Counted from the first letter of the stretch, positions 42,153 to 52,372 are shown. The stretch: 64,000 nucleotides of DNA from Pseudoroseicyclus aestuarii (GCF_003217255.1 NZ_QJTE01000002.1:682001-746000); one strand, 5' to 3'. Numbers and translations: made by a program. Notes: generated by a model not told the origin, from the letters alone.

Positions 42153-42809
42153 ATGTCAGATCGCATGGCGCCCCAGATAGATCTGCCCGACCACATTCCC
42201 CTGTTCCCGCTGCCGGGCGCGCTCCTGCTACCGCGGGCGAGGCTGCCGCTGCATATCTTCGAGCCGCGCTACCTGTGCATGGTGGACGACGTGCTCAAGA
42301 CGCAGGATCGGCTGATCGGGATGATCCAGCCGCTGCCCGGCGACAAGGGCAGCGCCGGGCCGCTGCACCGCATCGGCTGCGCTGGCCGGCTGACCGGCCT
42401 GTCCGAGACCGAGGACGGTCGCTACATGATCACCCTTCTGGGGATCTCGCGGTTCCGCATCGCCAGCGAGAGCGAAGGCTTCACCCCCTACCGCCGGGCC
42501 GAGGCCTCTTGGGAGGGGTTCGATGCCGATCGCGGTCCGGAAGAGCACGATCCCGGTCTGGAGCGGGCGCGCTTCATGACCCTGCTCGAGAAGTTCTTCG
42601 ACCAGCGCGGGCTCTCGACCGATTGGGACAGCCTGCGCGATGCCGACGACGAGATGCTGATCAACTCGCTGTCGATGCTGTGCCCCTTCTCGCCCGAGGA
42701 TCGGCAGGCCCTGCTCGAGGCGCCCTCGCTCGTGACGCGGCGCGAGACGCTGGTGGCGCTGATCGAATACGGGCTGCGCGGCGGCGATGACGAAGGGATG
42801 ATGCAATGA
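42153..42809 (+). CDS. LON peptidase substrate-binding (Lon-N) domain protein
   Basis: Cytosolic protein of 218 aa with only the N-terminal domain of Lon and no AAA+ or protease part. [20 protein letters not shown] and [20 protein letters not shown] are the family signature, then [20 protein letters not shown] and a helical C-terminus ([20 protein letters not shown]). Stand-alone Lon-N proteins are common in alphaproteobacteria next to YbbN; function not established, possibly protein-quality control. Its stop overlaps the Trm112 start. Confidence 0.92.
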   Translation: MSDRMAPQIDLPDHIPLFPLPGALLLPRARLPLHIFEPRYLCMVDDVLKTQDRLIGMIQPLPGDKGSAGPLHRIGCAGRLTGLSETEDGRYMITLLGISRFRIASESEGFTPYRRAEASWEGFDADRGPEEHDPGLERARFMTLLEKFFDQRGLSTDWDSLRDADDEMLINSLSMLCPFSPEDRQALLEAPSLVTRRETLVALIEYGLRGGDDEGMMQ

Positions 42810-43015
42810 CCGAACAGAAGACCGAGACCGCGCCGCAGGCCCAACCCTTCGAGCGGCACATGCTCGAGGCGCTGGTCTGCCCGCAAAGCCAGGGCCCGCT
42901 CAGCTACGACGCGGAGCGGCAGGAGCTGGTCAGCCGGGCCGCCGGCCTCGCCTATCCGATCCGCAGCGGCATCCCGGTGATGCTGGTCGACGAGGCCCGC
43001 CAGATCGAGGACTAG
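42806..43015 (+). CDS. Trm112 family protein
   Basis: Protein of 69 aa in the YcaR/Trm112 family: [20 protein letters not shown], then [20 protein letters not shown] and the terminal VDEARQIED. Bacterial members are short beta-rich proteins; eukaryotic and archaeal Trm112 activates tRNA and release-factor methyltransferases. Only one of the usual zinc-type cysteines is present (LVCP), as in many bacterial members. It starts inside the stop of the Lon-N gene and its own stop interlocks (CTAG) with the convergent ubiH-like gene. Confidence 0.92.
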   Translation: MTEQKTETAPQAQPFERHMLEALVCPQSQGPLSYDAERQELVSRAAGLAYPIRSGIPVMLVDEARQIED

Positions 43016-44229
43016 CGCATCAAGGGCGGCAGATCGCCCGAGATGCCCGCCGCCTCGCGGATCAGCGCGCGCCTGAGCGGCGGCAGCGAGGAGACCGCGC
43101 CGAGGCCGAGGTCGCGCAGCCCGCGCAGCAGCGCATTGTCGTTCGAAAACAGGCGATTGGTCAGATCCGTGGTCCCCGCCAACATCGCGGTATCGCTGCG
43201 GCGCCAGCGAGCATAACGCTCGAGCACCGGAAGCGCGCCAATGTCCTCGCCCCGGCGCCGCGCCTCTTCCAGCACGGCGGCAAGGGCCGCGACATCGCGC
43301 AGGCCCGCATTCAGCCCCTGTCCCGCGATCGGGTGCAGCCCGTGCGCCGCATCGCCCACCAGCGCCACGCGCGGCGCGGCGAAACTGTCGGCCAGCGAGA
43401 GCCCAAGCGGGTAGCCGAAGCGATCCCCCTCAAGCGAAATCTCTCCCAGAAAGCTGCCGAAGGCCGGGCGCAGCGCGTCAAGGAATGTCGCGTCGTCCAT
43501 CGCCAGCAGCGCCTCGGCCCTCGGGCGGTGCTCGCTCCAGACGATGGAAGAGCGGTTGCCCTGCAGCGGCAGGATCGCCAGCGGCCCGCCGGGCATGAAG
43601 AACTGATGCGCCACGCCCTCGTGCGGGCGCTCGTGACGGACGGCGCAGACGATGGCGGTCTGCTCGTAATCCCAGCCGCCGCGCGTGATCCCGGCGCGGG
43701 TGGCGGTGCCGCTGCGGCGCCCGTCGCAGCCCACGATCAGCGCGCCGTCCAAACTGGTGCCACTGGCCAGCGTCACGCTGGCGCGCCCGGCGCGGACCTC
43801 CTGCGCGGTGACGGTCTGCGGCGCGTGGCGCGGGATGCCCGCCGCCTCGAGCGCCGCCGAGAGGGCAGGGCGCAGGTGCCGGTCCTCCACCATCCAGCCC
43901 GAGGGGCCTGCCAGATCCTCGACCTCGGAACTGTCGAACAGCAGGTAGAGCGGGGCGGCCCCTTCGCCGGCGCGGCCGTCCGAGACCTTGATCTCGACCA
44001 TCGGCTGGGCGCCGCCCTCCAGCGCCTGCCATATCCCCAGCCGGCGCAGCATCCGCACCGAGGCGGCGGCCAGCGCATAGGCGCGCCCGTCGAAGCCCGG
44101 CGCCTCCTGCACGGCGGGGGGCTGCGCGTCGATCAGCACCGGGCGAAGCCCGGCCTGCCGCGCGGCGAGGGCGAGGACGGGGCCGGTCAGCCCGCCGCCG
44201 ACGATCAGGATGTCGCTGCCTGTGCTCAT
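43012..44229 (-). CDS. UbiH/COQ6 family FAD-dependent hydroxylase
   Basis: Flavin monooxygenase of 405 aa predicted to hydroxylate the ring during ubiquinone synthesis. FAD motif [20 protein letters not shown] (7-26), the middle [15 protein letters not shown] (DG motif), and [20 protein letters not shown] with the following [20 protein letters not shown], which is diagnostic of the UbiF/UbiH/UbiI/COQ6 family. GGAGGG precedes the ATG at 44229. Which ring position it acts on cannot be told from sequence. Confidence 0.9.
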   Translation of the reverse strand: MSTGSDILIVGGGLTGPVLALAARQAGLRPVLIDAQPPAVQEAPGFDGRAYALAAASVRMLRRLGIWQALEGGAQPMVEIKVSDGRAGEGAAPLYLLFDSSEVEDLAGPSGWMVEDRHLRPALSAALEAAGIPRHAPQTVTAQEVRAGRASVTLASGTSLDGALIVGCDGRRSGTATRAGITRGGWDYEQTAIVCAVRHERPHEGVAHQFFMPGGPLAILPLQGNRSSIVWSEHRPRAEALLAMDDATFLDALRPAFGSFLGEISLEGDRFGYPLGLSLADSFAAPRVALVGDAAHGLHPIAGQGLNAGLRDVAALAAVLEEARRRGEDIGALPVLERYARWRRSDTAMLAGTTDLTNRLFSNDNALLRGLRDLGLGAVSSLPPLRRALIREAAGISGDLPPLMR

Positions 44230-44333
44230 GCCCTCCAGATAGGGCGCGGCGGGGCGAATTGTCCATGCGGCAGAGCGCATTGCCCACGGCGGCGCGCGCT
44301 CCTAGGGTGCCTTCGGACGGGGAAGGACGGGCT

Positions 44334-45671
44334 ATGACCGATTGGCTGACACAGGGCGCGGCGGCGCTGGGGCGGGGCATCGCGGCCGGGCGGATCGATC
44401 CGCGCGATCTGGCGGAGGCCTTTCTCGCCGCGATCGAGGCGCATCCCGAGGCGGGGCGCATCTATGCCCGCACCACGCCCGAGCGTGCCCGCGCCGAGGC
44501 CGCCGCCGCCGCCGCCCGCGCGAAGGCTGGAACGCGGCGCGGCCCGCTCGACGGTGTGCCGGTCTCCTGGAAGGATCTTTTCGACACCGCCGGCACGGCG
44601 ACGGAGGCGGGGACGCCGCTCATGCGCGGCCGCGTGCCCGAGCGCGACGCCGCGCTGCTGCGCCGCGCGACGGCGGCCGGCCTCGTCTGCCTCGGCAAGA
44701 CGCATATGACCGAGATCGCCTTTTCCGGCCTGGGGCTGAACCCGATGACCGCGACCCCGCCCAATGCGCTGATCGACGGCGCGGTGCCCGGCGGCTCGTC
44801 CTCTGGGGCGGCGGCCTCTGTGGCCTTCGGGCTGGCGCCCGTCGCCGTGGGATCGGACACCGGCGGGTCGATCCGCGTGCCCTCGGTCTGGAACGGTCTC
44901 GTCGGGATCAAGCCGACGCATGGGCTGCTGCCGCTGGAGGGGGCGGTGCCGCTCTGCGACCGGTTCGACACCGCCGGGCCGCTGGCGCGCAGCCTTGCCG
45001 ATGGCGCGGGCTTCCTCGCCTCCGTCGGCGGGCCGAACCCGGACCTGCGCGGCGCCAGCCTGAAGGGCGCGCGGCTGCTGGTCATGGAAACGGTGGTCAT
45101 GGAAGACGTGGAGCCGCAGGTCGCCAGTGCCTTCGACAAGGCCCTCGCGGCGCTGGAGGCGGCGGGCGCGGTGATCCATCGCGCCGGCTTCGCCCCGCTG
45201 GAGCGCGCCTACGAGATGGCCGGCCCGCTTTATACCGCCGAGGCCTGGGCCTGGTGGCGCGGGCGGATCGAGGCCGATCCCGAGGCGATGTACCCGCCGA
45301 TCCTGTCCCGCGTCTCCGCCGGGCGGGACGTTTCCGCCGCCGACTGGATTGCCGGCTGGGCCGAGCTTGGCGTGATGCGGCGCGACTGGGCGGCGATGGC
45401 CGCGGGCTATGATGCCGTGATCTGCCCCGGCGCCGCGCTGCTGCCGCCGCAGGCCGCGGCGGTGGAAAACGATGCAGAGCTGTTCCGCACCGCCAACCTC
45501 AAGACCCTGCGCAACACGCGGCTGGCGAACATGATGGGCCTTCCCTCCATCGCGCTGCCGGCGGGCGGGCGGGCCTGCGGTATCCTGCTGAACGGGGCCG
45601 CCGGGCAGGACGGGCAGCTCATGCGCCTCGCCGCGGCGGCAGAGCCCGTGCTGACCGAAACCCTGCCCTGA
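44334..45671 (+). CDS. Amidase (amidase-signature family)
   Basis: Amide hydrolase of 445 aa. The Ser-cisSer-Lys triad is complete with canonical spacing: Lys80 in GVPVSWKDLFDTAG, Ser155 in VPGGSSSGAAASVAFG and Ser179 in GSDTGGSIRVPS. The C-terminal part (ICPGAALLPPQAA, NMMGLPSIALPAGG) matches amidases of the GatA-like group, but the protein is too short and divergent for GatA. Substrate unknown. It is followed 147 bp later by an aminotransferase gene. Confidence 0.9.
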   Translation: MTDWLTQGAAALGRGIAAGRIDPRDLAEAFLAAIEAHPEAGRIYARTTPERARAEAAAAAARAKAGTRRGPLDGVPVSWKDLFDTAGTATEAGTPLMRGRVPERDAALLRRATAAGLVCLGKTHMTEIAFSGLGLNPMTATPPNALIDGAVPGGSSSGAAASVAFGLAPVAVGSDTGGSIRVPSVWNGLVGIKPTHGLLPLEGAVPLCDRFDTAGPLARSLADGAGFLASVGGPNPDLRGASLKGARLLVMETVVMEDVEPQVASAFDKALAALEAAGAVIHRAGFAPLERAYEMAGPLYTAEAWAWWRGRIEADPEAMYPPILSRVSAGRDVSAADWIAGWAELGVMRRDWAAMAAGYDAVICPGAALLPPQAAAVENDAELFRTANLKTLRNTRLANMMGLPSIALPAGGRACGILLNGAAGQDGQLMRLAAAAEPVLTETLP

Positions 45672-45818
45672 CGGGGCGCCGATTCGGCGACCCGAAAGAC
45701 ACAGGCAAGAGGGCAGGGGGCCGCGAAAGGCCCCGGCTTCGCTGGACATGCGGACCTGCGCGGGGCACAGTCCGGGGCAAGCCGGGGCGCTCATGATCCC
45801 GGCATCGAGGCACAGCAG

Positions 45819-47003
45819 ATGATGACCCCCGAGCGGTTCTCGGACCTACCGGATTACGCCTTTCCGCGGTTGCGGAGGCTCCTGGGCGATATCGCCCCGG
45901 GGGGAGAGCCGCTTGCCCTGACGATCGGCGAGCCGACGCATCCCTTTCCCGCCTTCGTGCCCGAGATCATCGCCGCCCAGTCCGCCGGCTTCGCACAGTA
46001 CCCGCCCAACGACGGCACGCCCGAGCTTCAGGTGGCGATCACCGCCTGGATCGCGCGCCGCTACGGCGTGACGGTGACCGAGGATCGCATCCTGCCGCTG
46101 AACGGCACGCGCGAGGGCCTGTACAACGCCGCGATGGCGCTGTGCCCCGAGACGAAGGGCGGCAAGCGGCCCGTGGTGCTGATCCCGAACCCCTTCTACC
46201 AGGTCTATGCCGTGGCCGCCCTCTCGGTCGGGGCAGAGCCGGTCTATGTCCCCGCGACGGCGCAGACGGGCTTCCTGCCCGATTACGCCGCCCTGCCGGC
46301 CGAGGTTCTGGACCGTACCGCCATCGCCTATATCTGCTCGCCCTCGAACCCGCAGGGCGCGGTGGCCGGGCGGGACTACTGGCGCGATCTTCTCGCGCTG
46401 GCCGAGCGGCATGATTTCATCGTCTTCTCAGACGAGTGCTATTCCGAGATCTGGCACGAGACACCGCCCCCCGGCGCGCTGGAGGTTGCGGCCGAAGTCG
46501 GCGCCGATCCCGAGCGGGTGGTGGTCTTCAACTCGCTTTCGAAGCGGTCGAACCTGCCGGGCCTGCGCTCGGGCTTCGCCGCTGCGGGCCCCCGCTCCTC
46601 GGCCCTGCTGCGGCAGCTGCGCGCCTATGCCGGCGCGCCCCTGCCGCTGCCGCTGCAGCGCGCCGCCGAGGCTGTCTGGGCCGACGAGGCCCATGTCGAA
46701 GAGAGCCGCCGGCTCTACGCCGCCAAATACGCCCTCGCGCAGGAGGTGCTGGGCAACGTGCCGGGCTTTGCCCTGCCGCAGGGCGGCTTCTTCCTCTGGC
46801 TGCCGGTCGAGGACGGCGAGGCCGCGGCGCGGCAGCTTTTCCGCGAGACCGGGGTGCGGGCGCTTCCGGGCGCCTACCTCGGGCGGGAGGTGGACGGAAC
46901 GAACCCCGGCGCGGGGTATCTGCGGGTCGCCATGGTGGCCCCGCAGGAGGCGCTCGCGCGGGGGCTCACGGCCCTGCGCGGCTGCCTGTACGATGTGACT
47001 TAG
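45819..47003 (+). CDS. Class I/II PLP-dependent aminotransferase (DapC-like)
   Basis: Aminotransferase of 394 aa (393 if the second ATG is used). LALTIGEPTHPFPAFVPEII and YPPNDGTPELQVAITAWIAR are the substrate-side signature, LPLNGTREGLYNAAMAL the cofactor phosphate region, YICSPSNPQGAVAGRDYW the NPxG motif, and NSLSKRSNLPGLRSGFAA contains the PLP lysine near residue 240. The set resembles succinyldiaminopimelate transaminase DapC of alphaproteobacteria; it starts 12 bp before ftsK. Aspartate-type specificity remains possible. Confidence 0.88.
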   Translation: MMTPERFSDLPDYAFPRLRRLLGDIAPGGEPLALTIGEPTHPFPAFVPEIIAAQSAGFAQYPPNDGTPELQVAITAWIARRYGVTVTEDRILPLNGTREGLYNAAMALCPETKGGKRPVVLIPNPFYQVYAVAALSVGAEPVYVPATAQTGFLPDYAALPAEVLDRTAIAYICSPSNPQGAVAGRDYWRDLLALAERHDFIVFSDECYSEIWHETPPPGALEVAAEVGADPERVVVFNSLSKRSNLPGLRSGFAAAGPRSSALLRQLRAYAGAPLPLPLQRAAEAVWADEAHVEESRRLYAAKYALAQEVLGNVPGFALPQGGFFLWLPVEDGEAAARQLFRETGVRALPGAYLGREVDGTNPGAGYLRVAMVAPQEALARGLTALRGCLYDVT

Positions 47004-47015
47004 GGAAGGACGGCG

Positions 47016-50000
47016 ATGGCCTATCAGACACGCGGACGCGAACCGCTGTTCGACAGCACCACACAGGCCGCCCTCGAGAAACGGGGCAAGGAACTGCTGG
47101 GGCTGGCGCTGCTGGCGCTGGCCATGGCGGCGGCGATGCTGCTGGGCAGCTATTCGGCCGAGGATCCGAACTGGATGCTCGCCTCGGATGCGCCGGTGCA
47201 GAACTGGCTCGGCCGGCCCGGCGCCTCCATCGCGCAGCCGGTGATGATGATCGTCGGGCGCGGCGCCTGGGCGGTGCCGCTGGTGCTGCTGGCCTGGGGC
47301 ATCCGCATGCTGCTGCACCGGGGCGAGGATCGCGCCGTCTCGCGCGCCGTCTTCGCGCCCATCGCCGTGGCGCTGGCCTCTGTCTTCTTCGCGACGCTGG
47401 GCACCCCGTCGGACTGGCCGCACAGCTTCGGCCTTGGCGGGCTCTTCGGCGACACCGTCCTCGGCCTTCTGCTGACGCTGCTGCCCTTCGGCGTGGGCGT
47501 GACCACGGTGCTGCTGGGCCTCGTGCTGGCGGCGGTGGTGCTGCTGGCGCTGGCTTTCGTCTCGGGCTTCACCGCCGCCGAGATCGGGCTGGGGCTGCGG
47601 CTGGGCCTTCTGGGCCTCGTCATGGGCTACGACCTGCTGCTTCGGGCGCTGGGGCAGGGGGCGCAGGTCTCGATGAAGGCCGGGAGCGCGGCGCAGCTCC
47701 GCCTGTCGCAGCGGATGCAGGACAGCCGCGAGGCGCGCGCCGAACGCCGGGCCGCCGCGCCCACGGCCTATGCCGAGGCGCCCGAGGCGCAGCCCCGCAC
47801 CCGTGCCCGCCGCAGCTACCAGCCCGAGGCGCTGGTCGACGATGGCGATTGGGAGGAGCCCGCGCCCGCCCCGCAGCCCGAGGCCCCCGCCGGCACGGCG
47901 CAGCGCATCGCCTCGATCCTGCGCCCGCGCAGCGCGCCGCAGGAGGCGCCCGAGGCCATGGCCGCGCCCCGGGCCGAGCCTGCGCCGCAGCGCCGGATGC
48001 CGCCCGCGATCGGCGGCGGCACCGTCGGCCGCCCGGTCGAGCGGACCCTCGCGGCCCCCGCCCGCGCGCCCGAGCCGGCGCCGCAGGGCGGCTTCCTCAG
48101 CCGGATGCCGCAGCTCCTGCGCCGCGACCAGGCCGCCATGCCCGAGCCCGAGCTTGTCGATGCGCCTGCCGCCGATTGGGACGAGGCGCCCGACGACGAC
48201 CGCATCCGCGCGCGCATCACCGATGCCGTCCGCGCCCGCGCCAAGGGGCCGCAGGCCCCGGCGATGCGTGACGGCCGGATCGAGCCGGCGCTGACCCGTG
48301 GCTGCGGCCCGCGGCCCCTGCTCCTGAACCTCGCCCCGCGCCCCGCCCCGGCGGAGCCGCTGCTGCGCGAGACGCCGCCCCTGACCCGCGGCCCGGCCAG
48401 CACCGCCCCCTTCGCCGAGGTTGAGCCCGAGGAGATGGACCTGCCGGAGCCCGAGGCGCAGGATCCGCTGGACGAGATGGACGCCATGGACGCCATGGAT
48501 GACGCCGGCTTCGACGCGGAGGAGGCCTTCCCCGAACCCTCCGCCCCCGCCGCGATGCCCGAAGCGCCCCGCGTCCAGCGCGAAGGCCCCCCCTCCCCTG
48601 CCGCCCCGGCGCCCCGCATCCCGGTGCCCGAGGCCCGGAAGGTCGTCCAGCACCCGCCGAAAAAGCCGCAGGCCCTCTCCAGCCGCGCCCAGGCCGAGGC
48701 GCAGCCCGACCTGCCGATGGCCGAGCGCGAGGAAGAGTACGAGCATCCGCCGCTGAACCTGCTGATGGATCCCGCCCGGATCGAGCGGCATCACCTGTCC
48801 GACGAGGCGCTGGAAGAAAACGCGCGCATGCTCGAATCCGTGCTCGACGACTACGGCGTGAAGGGAGAGATCGTCTCGGTCCGCCCCGGTCCCGTCGTCA
48901 CCATGTACGAGCTCGAGCCGGCGCCGGGCCTCAAGGCGAGCCGCGTGATCGGCCTTGCCGATGACATCGCCCGCTCGATGTCGGCGCTCTCGGCGCGCGT
49001 CTCGACCGTGCCGGGCCGCTCGGTGATCGGGATCGAGCTTCCCAATGCCAGCCGCGAGATGGTCGTGCTGCGCGAGATCCTCGCCGCGCGCCAGTTCGGC
49101 GACGGCAAGGCGCAGCTGCCCCTCGCCCTGGGCAAGGACATCGGCGGAGAGCCGATCATCGCCAACCTCGCCAAGATGCCGCACCTGCTGATCGCGGGCA
49201 CCACCGGCTCGGGCAAGTCGGTGGCGATCAACACGATGATCCTGAGCCTTCTCTACAAGCTCAAGCCCTCCGAGTGCCGGCTGATCATGATCGATCCCAA
49301 GATGCTGGAGCTCTCGGTCTACGACGGCATCCCGCACCTGCTCTCGCCGGTCGTCACCGATCCCAAGAAGGCGGTCGTCGCCCTCAAGTGGGTCGTCGGC
49401 GAGATGGAGGAACGCTACCGCAAGATGTCGAAGATGGGCGTGCGCAACATCGACGGCTACAACGGCAAGGTGAAGGACGCGCTCGAGCGGGGCGAGACCT
49501 TCGACCGCACCGTGCAGACCGGCTTCGACGAGGAGACGGGCGATCCGATCTACGAGACCGAGGAGATCACGCCCGAGAAGATGCCCTACATCGTCGTCAT
49601 CGTCGACGAGATGGCCGACCTGATGATGGTCGCGGGCAAGGAGATCGAGGCCTGCATCCAGCGCCTCGCGCAGATGGCGCGGGCCTCGGGCATCCACCTC
49701 ATCATGGCGACTCAGCGCCCCTCGGTCGATGTGATCACCGGCACGATCAAGGCGAACTTCCCGACCCGGATCAGCTTCCAGGTCACCTCCAAGATCGACA
49801 GCCGCACCATCCTGGGCGAGCAGGGGGCCGAGCAGCTTCTGGGCATGGGCGACATGCTCTACATGGCCGGCGGCAGCCGCATCACCCGCGTGCACGGCCC
49901 CTTCTGCTCGGACGAGGAGGTCGAGGAGATCGTCAGCTACCTGAAAAGCTTCGGCCCGCCGGAATACGTCGGCCAGGTCGTGCAGGGCCCCGACGACGAC

Positions 50001-50276
50001 AGCGCCTCGGACATCGACGCGGTGCTCGGCCTCTCGGGCGGCGGCAGCTCCGGCGCCTCCTCGGCCTCGGGCGATTCGGAGGCCGCGCTCTACGACACCG
50101 CCGTCCATATCGTCGCCAAGGACCGCAAGTGCTCGACCTCCTACATCCAGCGCAAGCTGGGCATCGGCTACAACAAGGCCGCCCGCCTCGTGGAGCAGAT
50201 GGAGGATCAGGGCGTCGTCAGCCCCGCCAACCACGTCGGCAAGCGCGAGGTGCTGGTGCCCGAGGTGCACCACTAG
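47016..50276 (+). CDS. ftsK: DNA translocase FtsK
   Basis: Divisome DNA pump of 1086 aa. Four N-terminal membrane segments (about 25-210, for example [20 protein letters not shown]), a long Pro/Ala/Glu-rich linker (230-590), then the motor: [19 protein letters not shown] (Walker A near 730), [40 protein letters not shown] (Walker B near 860), [20 protein letters not shown], and the C-terminal gamma domain ([39 protein letters not shown]) that reads KOPS sequences. It follows the aminotransferase with 12 bp between them and ends at a perfect hairpin. Confidence 0.97.
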   Translation: MAYQTRGREPLFDSTTQAALEKRGKELLGLALLALAMAAAMLLGSYSAEDPNWMLASDAPVQNWLGRPGASIAQPVMMIVGRGAWAVPLVLLAWGIRMLLHRGEDRAVSRAVFAPIAVALASVFFATLGTPSDWPHSFGLGGLFGDTVLGLLLTLLPFGVGVTTVLLGLVLAAVVLLALAFVSGFTAAEIGLGLRLGLLGLVMGYDLLLRALGQGAQVSMKAGSAAQLRLSQRMQDSREARAERRAAAPTAYAEAPEAQPRTRARRSYQPEALVDDGDWEEPAPAPQPEAPAGTAQRIASILRPRSAPQEAPEAMAAPRAEPAPQRRMPPAIGGGTVGRPVERTLAAPARAPEPAPQGGFLSRMPQLLRRDQAAMPEPELVDAPAADWDEAPDDDRIRARITDAVRARAKGPQAPAMRDGRIEPALTRGCGPRPLLLNLAPRPAPAEPLLRETPPLTRGPASTAPFAEVEPEEMDLPEPEAQDPLDEMDAMDAMDDAGFDAEEAFPEPSAPAAMPEAPRVQREGPPSPAAPAPRIPVPEARKVVQHPPKKPQALSSRAQAEAQPDLPMAEREEEYEHPPLNLLMDPARIERHHLSDEALEENARMLESVLDDYGVKGEIVSVRPGPVVTMYELEPAPGLKASRVIGLADDIARSMSALSARVSTVPGRSVIGIELPNASREMVVLREILAARQFGDGKAQLPLALGKDIGGEPIIANLAKMPHLLIAGTTGSGKSVAINTMILSLLYKLKPSECRLIMIDPKMLELSVYDGIPHLLSPVVTDPKKAVVALKWVVGEMEERYRKMSKMGVRNIDGYNGKVKDALERGETFDRTVQTGFDEETGDPIYETEEITPEKMPYIVVIVDEMADLMMVAGKEIEACIQRLAQMARASGIHLIMATQRPSVDVITGTIKANFPTRISFQVTSKIDSRTILGEQGAEQLLGMGDMLYMAGGSRITRVHGPFCSDEEVEEIVSYLKSFGPPEYVGQVVQGPDDDSASDIDAVLGLSGGGSSGASSASGDSEAALYDTAVHIVAKDRKCSTSYIQRKLGIGYNKAARLVEQMEDQGVVSPANHVGKREVLVPEVHH

Positions 50277-50310
50277 CTCGCGGTGCACTAGGCCGAGGCC
50301 CGGCGGAAAT

Positions 50311-50351
50311 ACATGAAGGGGCGGCACCGGTCCGGCGCCGCCCCTTCATGT
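50311..50351. terminator. Bidirectional hairpin between ftsK and dps
   Basis: Perfect 15-bp arms (50311-50325, 50337-50351) with an 11-nt loop, between convergent ftsK (ends 50276) and dps (ends 50401). The arms end in ACATGAAGGGG/CCCCTTCATGT and the right arm continues directly into repeat copy E. On the plus strand it is followed by TTTCC. Confidence 0.75.
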
Positions 50352-50371
50352 TTCCGGAAATACTCCGGGGG
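50344..50371 (-). repeat. Dispersed repeat family 2, copy E (inverted)
   Basis: CTTCATGTTTC, three bases (CGG), AAATACTC, then CCGGGGG: reverse complement of the copy C blocks. It overlaps the right arm of the ftsK/dps hairpin, and the left arm carries a partial copy (AAATACATGAAG), so the hairpin itself appears to be built from the repeat. Confidence 0.7.
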
Positions 50372-50400
50372 TCCGGGGGCTGGCCCCCGGCGCTTCGGGC

Positions 50401-50886
50401 TTACTTGGACTTCGGGCTGTTGGCGCCGATGAACCAGGCATCCTTGTCGATCTGGCGGCTGACCTCGGTGAAGAGATCGGCGGTATCGTCGTCGCCCGCC
50501 TCGTCGGCGGCCTCGATCGCCTTGCGCACCACTTCGCCCACGCTCAGGAAACGGTCCTTGAGCGCCTCGACGTGCTCCTCGATGGCGGTGATCTCGGTCG
50601 GATAGGCCTCCATCTTGGCGCCTTCGGCGACCACCTCGGCGGTGCCCTTGGCAAGGCCGCCAAGGATCACGGCGCGCTCGGCGATGGTGTCGGTGCTCTC
50701 GCGCAGGCGCTCGGCAACGTCGTCGAGCAGCTCGTGCACGCCGATGAAGCCCTGGCCCTTGAGGTTCCAGTGGGCCTGCTTGACGGCAAGGGTGAGGGCG
50801 ATGGTCTCGGAGAGGCTGGCGTTCAGAAGGTCCACCATCTTGTGGCGGGTCTGGGCGTCTTCTCCGCTGATGAATGCTTCGGGCAT
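50401..50886 (-). CDS. dps: Dps family DNA-binding ferritin-like protein
   Basis: Iron-storage and DNA-protection protein of 161 aa that forms dodecamers. Four-helix features: DLLNASLSETIALTLAVKQA, HWNLKGQGFIGVHELLDDVA and LRESTDTIAERAVILGGLA contain the inter-subunit ferroxidase ligands (His, Asp and Glu of the HWNxxG and DxxAER motifs). The C-terminal helix is DTADLFTEVSRQIDKDAWFI. GGAGA precedes the ATG. Oriented against its neighbours ftsK and lolA. Confidence 0.95.
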   Translation of the reverse strand: MPEAFISGEDAQTRHKMVDLLNASLSETIALTLAVKQAHWNLKGQGFIGVHELLDDVAERLRESTDTIAERAVILGGLAKGTAEVVAEGAKMEAYPTEITAIEEHVEALKDRFLSVGEVVRKAIEAADEAGDDDTADLFTEVSRQIDKDAWFIGANSPKSK

Positions 50887-51139
50887 GGGTGTCTCCGTAT
50901 CGGCTGGTAGGTCGGGGCAGGGACGCTCGGCGGCCCCGCTTCACCTGCACAAGAGCCTGCCCCCGCCGGCGGTTCCCGGCGCAGATTCACGTCGGTTATC
51001 GGCTGACATCGGCAGCGTGGCGGCACGTGAGGGCGGCGTTATCGCTTTTCGGTGGCGGCGGCGGCGCGATGACCCCATCTGACGCAGCAGGCCGCCGCAT
51101 CAGGCGCAACCCGACCGACACGAACCAAGGAGCCGATCC

Positions 51140-51751
51140 ATGACAGTATTCCCGGTGCGCGCCTCGCGCGCGATCCTCGCCGCCGCGCTGACGCTTGCGG
51201 CGCTGCCGGCGGCGGCGCAGCAGCTGTCGCTGGGGCAGATCTCGGGCTATCTCAACCAGCTTCAGACCGCGCAGAGCGGCTTCACCCAGATCAACGCCGA
51301 CGGCACGCTGCAGACCGGCACGCTCTACATCAAGCGCCCCGGCCGCGTGCGCTTCGAGTATCAGGGGGACGAGTCGATGATGATCGCCGGTGGCGGGCAG
51401 GTCGCAGTCTTCGACGCCCGCTCGAACCAGCCGCCCGAGCGCTACCCCCTCAGCCAGACCCCGCTGAGCATCATCCTCGAGCGGAACGTCGATCTGTCGC
51501 GCTCGGGCATGGTCACGGGCCATAGCTCTGACGGGACGACGACCAGCGTCACGGCGCAGGATCCGGCCCATCCCGAATACGGCAATATCCGCATGGTCTT
51601 CACGGCCGATCCGGTCGAGCTGCGGCAATGGGTCGTCACCGACAACGGCGGCGGCGAGACGACGGTGGTTCTGAACGACATGACGACCGGTGTCGGCATC
51701 TCCGACCGTGAGTTCAACATCCGGGCCGAGATGAACGACTGGCAGAACTGA
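51140..51751 (+). CDS. lolA: Outer-membrane lipoprotein carrier protein LolA
   Basis: Periplasmic chaperone of 203 aa that ferries lipoproteins from LolCDE to the outer membrane. Signal peptide residues 1-26 (AAA-QQ). The mature region has LSLGQISGYLNQLQTAQSGF, GTLYIKRPGRVRFEYQGDES (the LolA signature), VAVFDARSNQPPERYPLSQT and a C-terminal VLNDMTTGVGISDREFNI. AAGGAG lies just before the ATG. LolA usually follows ftsK directly in alphaproteobacteria; here dps on the opposite strand separates them. Confidence 0.92.
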   Translation: MTVFPVRASRAILAAALTLAALPAAAQQLSLGQISGYLNQLQTAQSGFTQINADGTLQTGTLYIKRPGRVRFEYQGDESMMIAGGGQVAVFDARSNQPPERYPLSQTPLSIILERNVDLSRSGMVTGHSSDGTTTSVTAQDPAHPEYGNIRMVFTADPVELRQWVVTDNGGGETTVVLNDMTTGVGISDREFNIRAEMNDWQN

Positions 51752-51787
51752 TCCGGTGGCCGGCCGCGTCCAGCGCGGCCGGTACCC

Positions 51788-52372
51788 TCAGCGGCGGTTG
51801 CAGGCCCGCAGCTGCGAATCGTAAAGCCGCGTCCGCTCCGCCAGGGCGCCGCTCACCTGCACCAGCCAGGCCTTGGCGCGGTAGCTGCCGCGGGCATAGC
51901 CGGCGCGCCCCTCGTGGTAGGCGAGGTACTGGTTGTAGGTATCGCCCAGCGGGATCCCCAGCTCGGCCTGGGTCTGTGTCATGTACCAGCCCATGAAGTT
52001 CGTCGCGTGGAAGATGTTGTCGCGCCGGTGGCGGCGGCCGCCCTCGCGCTCCTGATACTCCTCCCAGGTGCCGTCGAGGGCCTGGGCATAGCCGAAGGCG
52101 CTGGATTGCCGCCCCACGGGGATCACCCCCAGCGTCCAGCGGTGCGGCGGACGGGCATCGCCGATGAACTTGCTTTCCTGGTACAGCATGGACATCTGCA
52201 CCGGCACCGGAACGCCCCAGCGGCGCTCCGTCGCCCGGAAGGCGCGCAGGTATTCGGGATGCTGCGCGACGATGCTGCAGGCGTTGTCCAGCTCTCGCGG
52301 GGCGGCGAAGTTTCGCGGCCCGCACCCGGCAAGGATCAGCAACAGCATGACCGCGCGGAGGTAACTGCTCAT
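51788..52372 (-). CDS. Lysozyme-like (transglycosylase SLT) lipoprotein
   Basis: Lipoprotein of 194 aa: the signal ends in a lipobox (LLLILAGCGP, lipid-modified Cys17). The mature domain has VPVPVQMSMLYQESKFIGDA with the catalytic Glu of the ES motif, SSAFGYAQALDGTWEEYQER, NIFHATNFMGWYMTQTQAEL and YNQYLAYHEGRAGYARGSY, typical of short SLT-type lysozyme-like proteins in Rhodobacteraceae. It probably nicks peptidoglycan locally at the membrane. It converges on lolA and diverges from hspQ. Confidence 0.87.
   Translation of the reverse strand: MSSYLRAVMLLLILAGCGPRNFAAPRELDNACSIVAQHPEYLRAFRATERRWGVPVPVQMSMLYQESKFIGDARPPHRWTLGVIPVGRQSSAFGYAQALDGTWEEYQEREGGRRHRRDNIFHATNFMGWYMTQTQAELGIPLGDTYNQYLAYHEGRAGYARGSYRAKAWLVQVSGALAERTRLYDSQLRACNRR

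Noticed and set aside
46428-50327. A 1299-codon open frame on the minus strand opposite ftsK
   Set aside because: Plus-strand FtsK has every family motif; the opposite frame is an artefact of high-GC third-position bias, with repetitive His/Arg/Gly-rich, non-homologous sequence.
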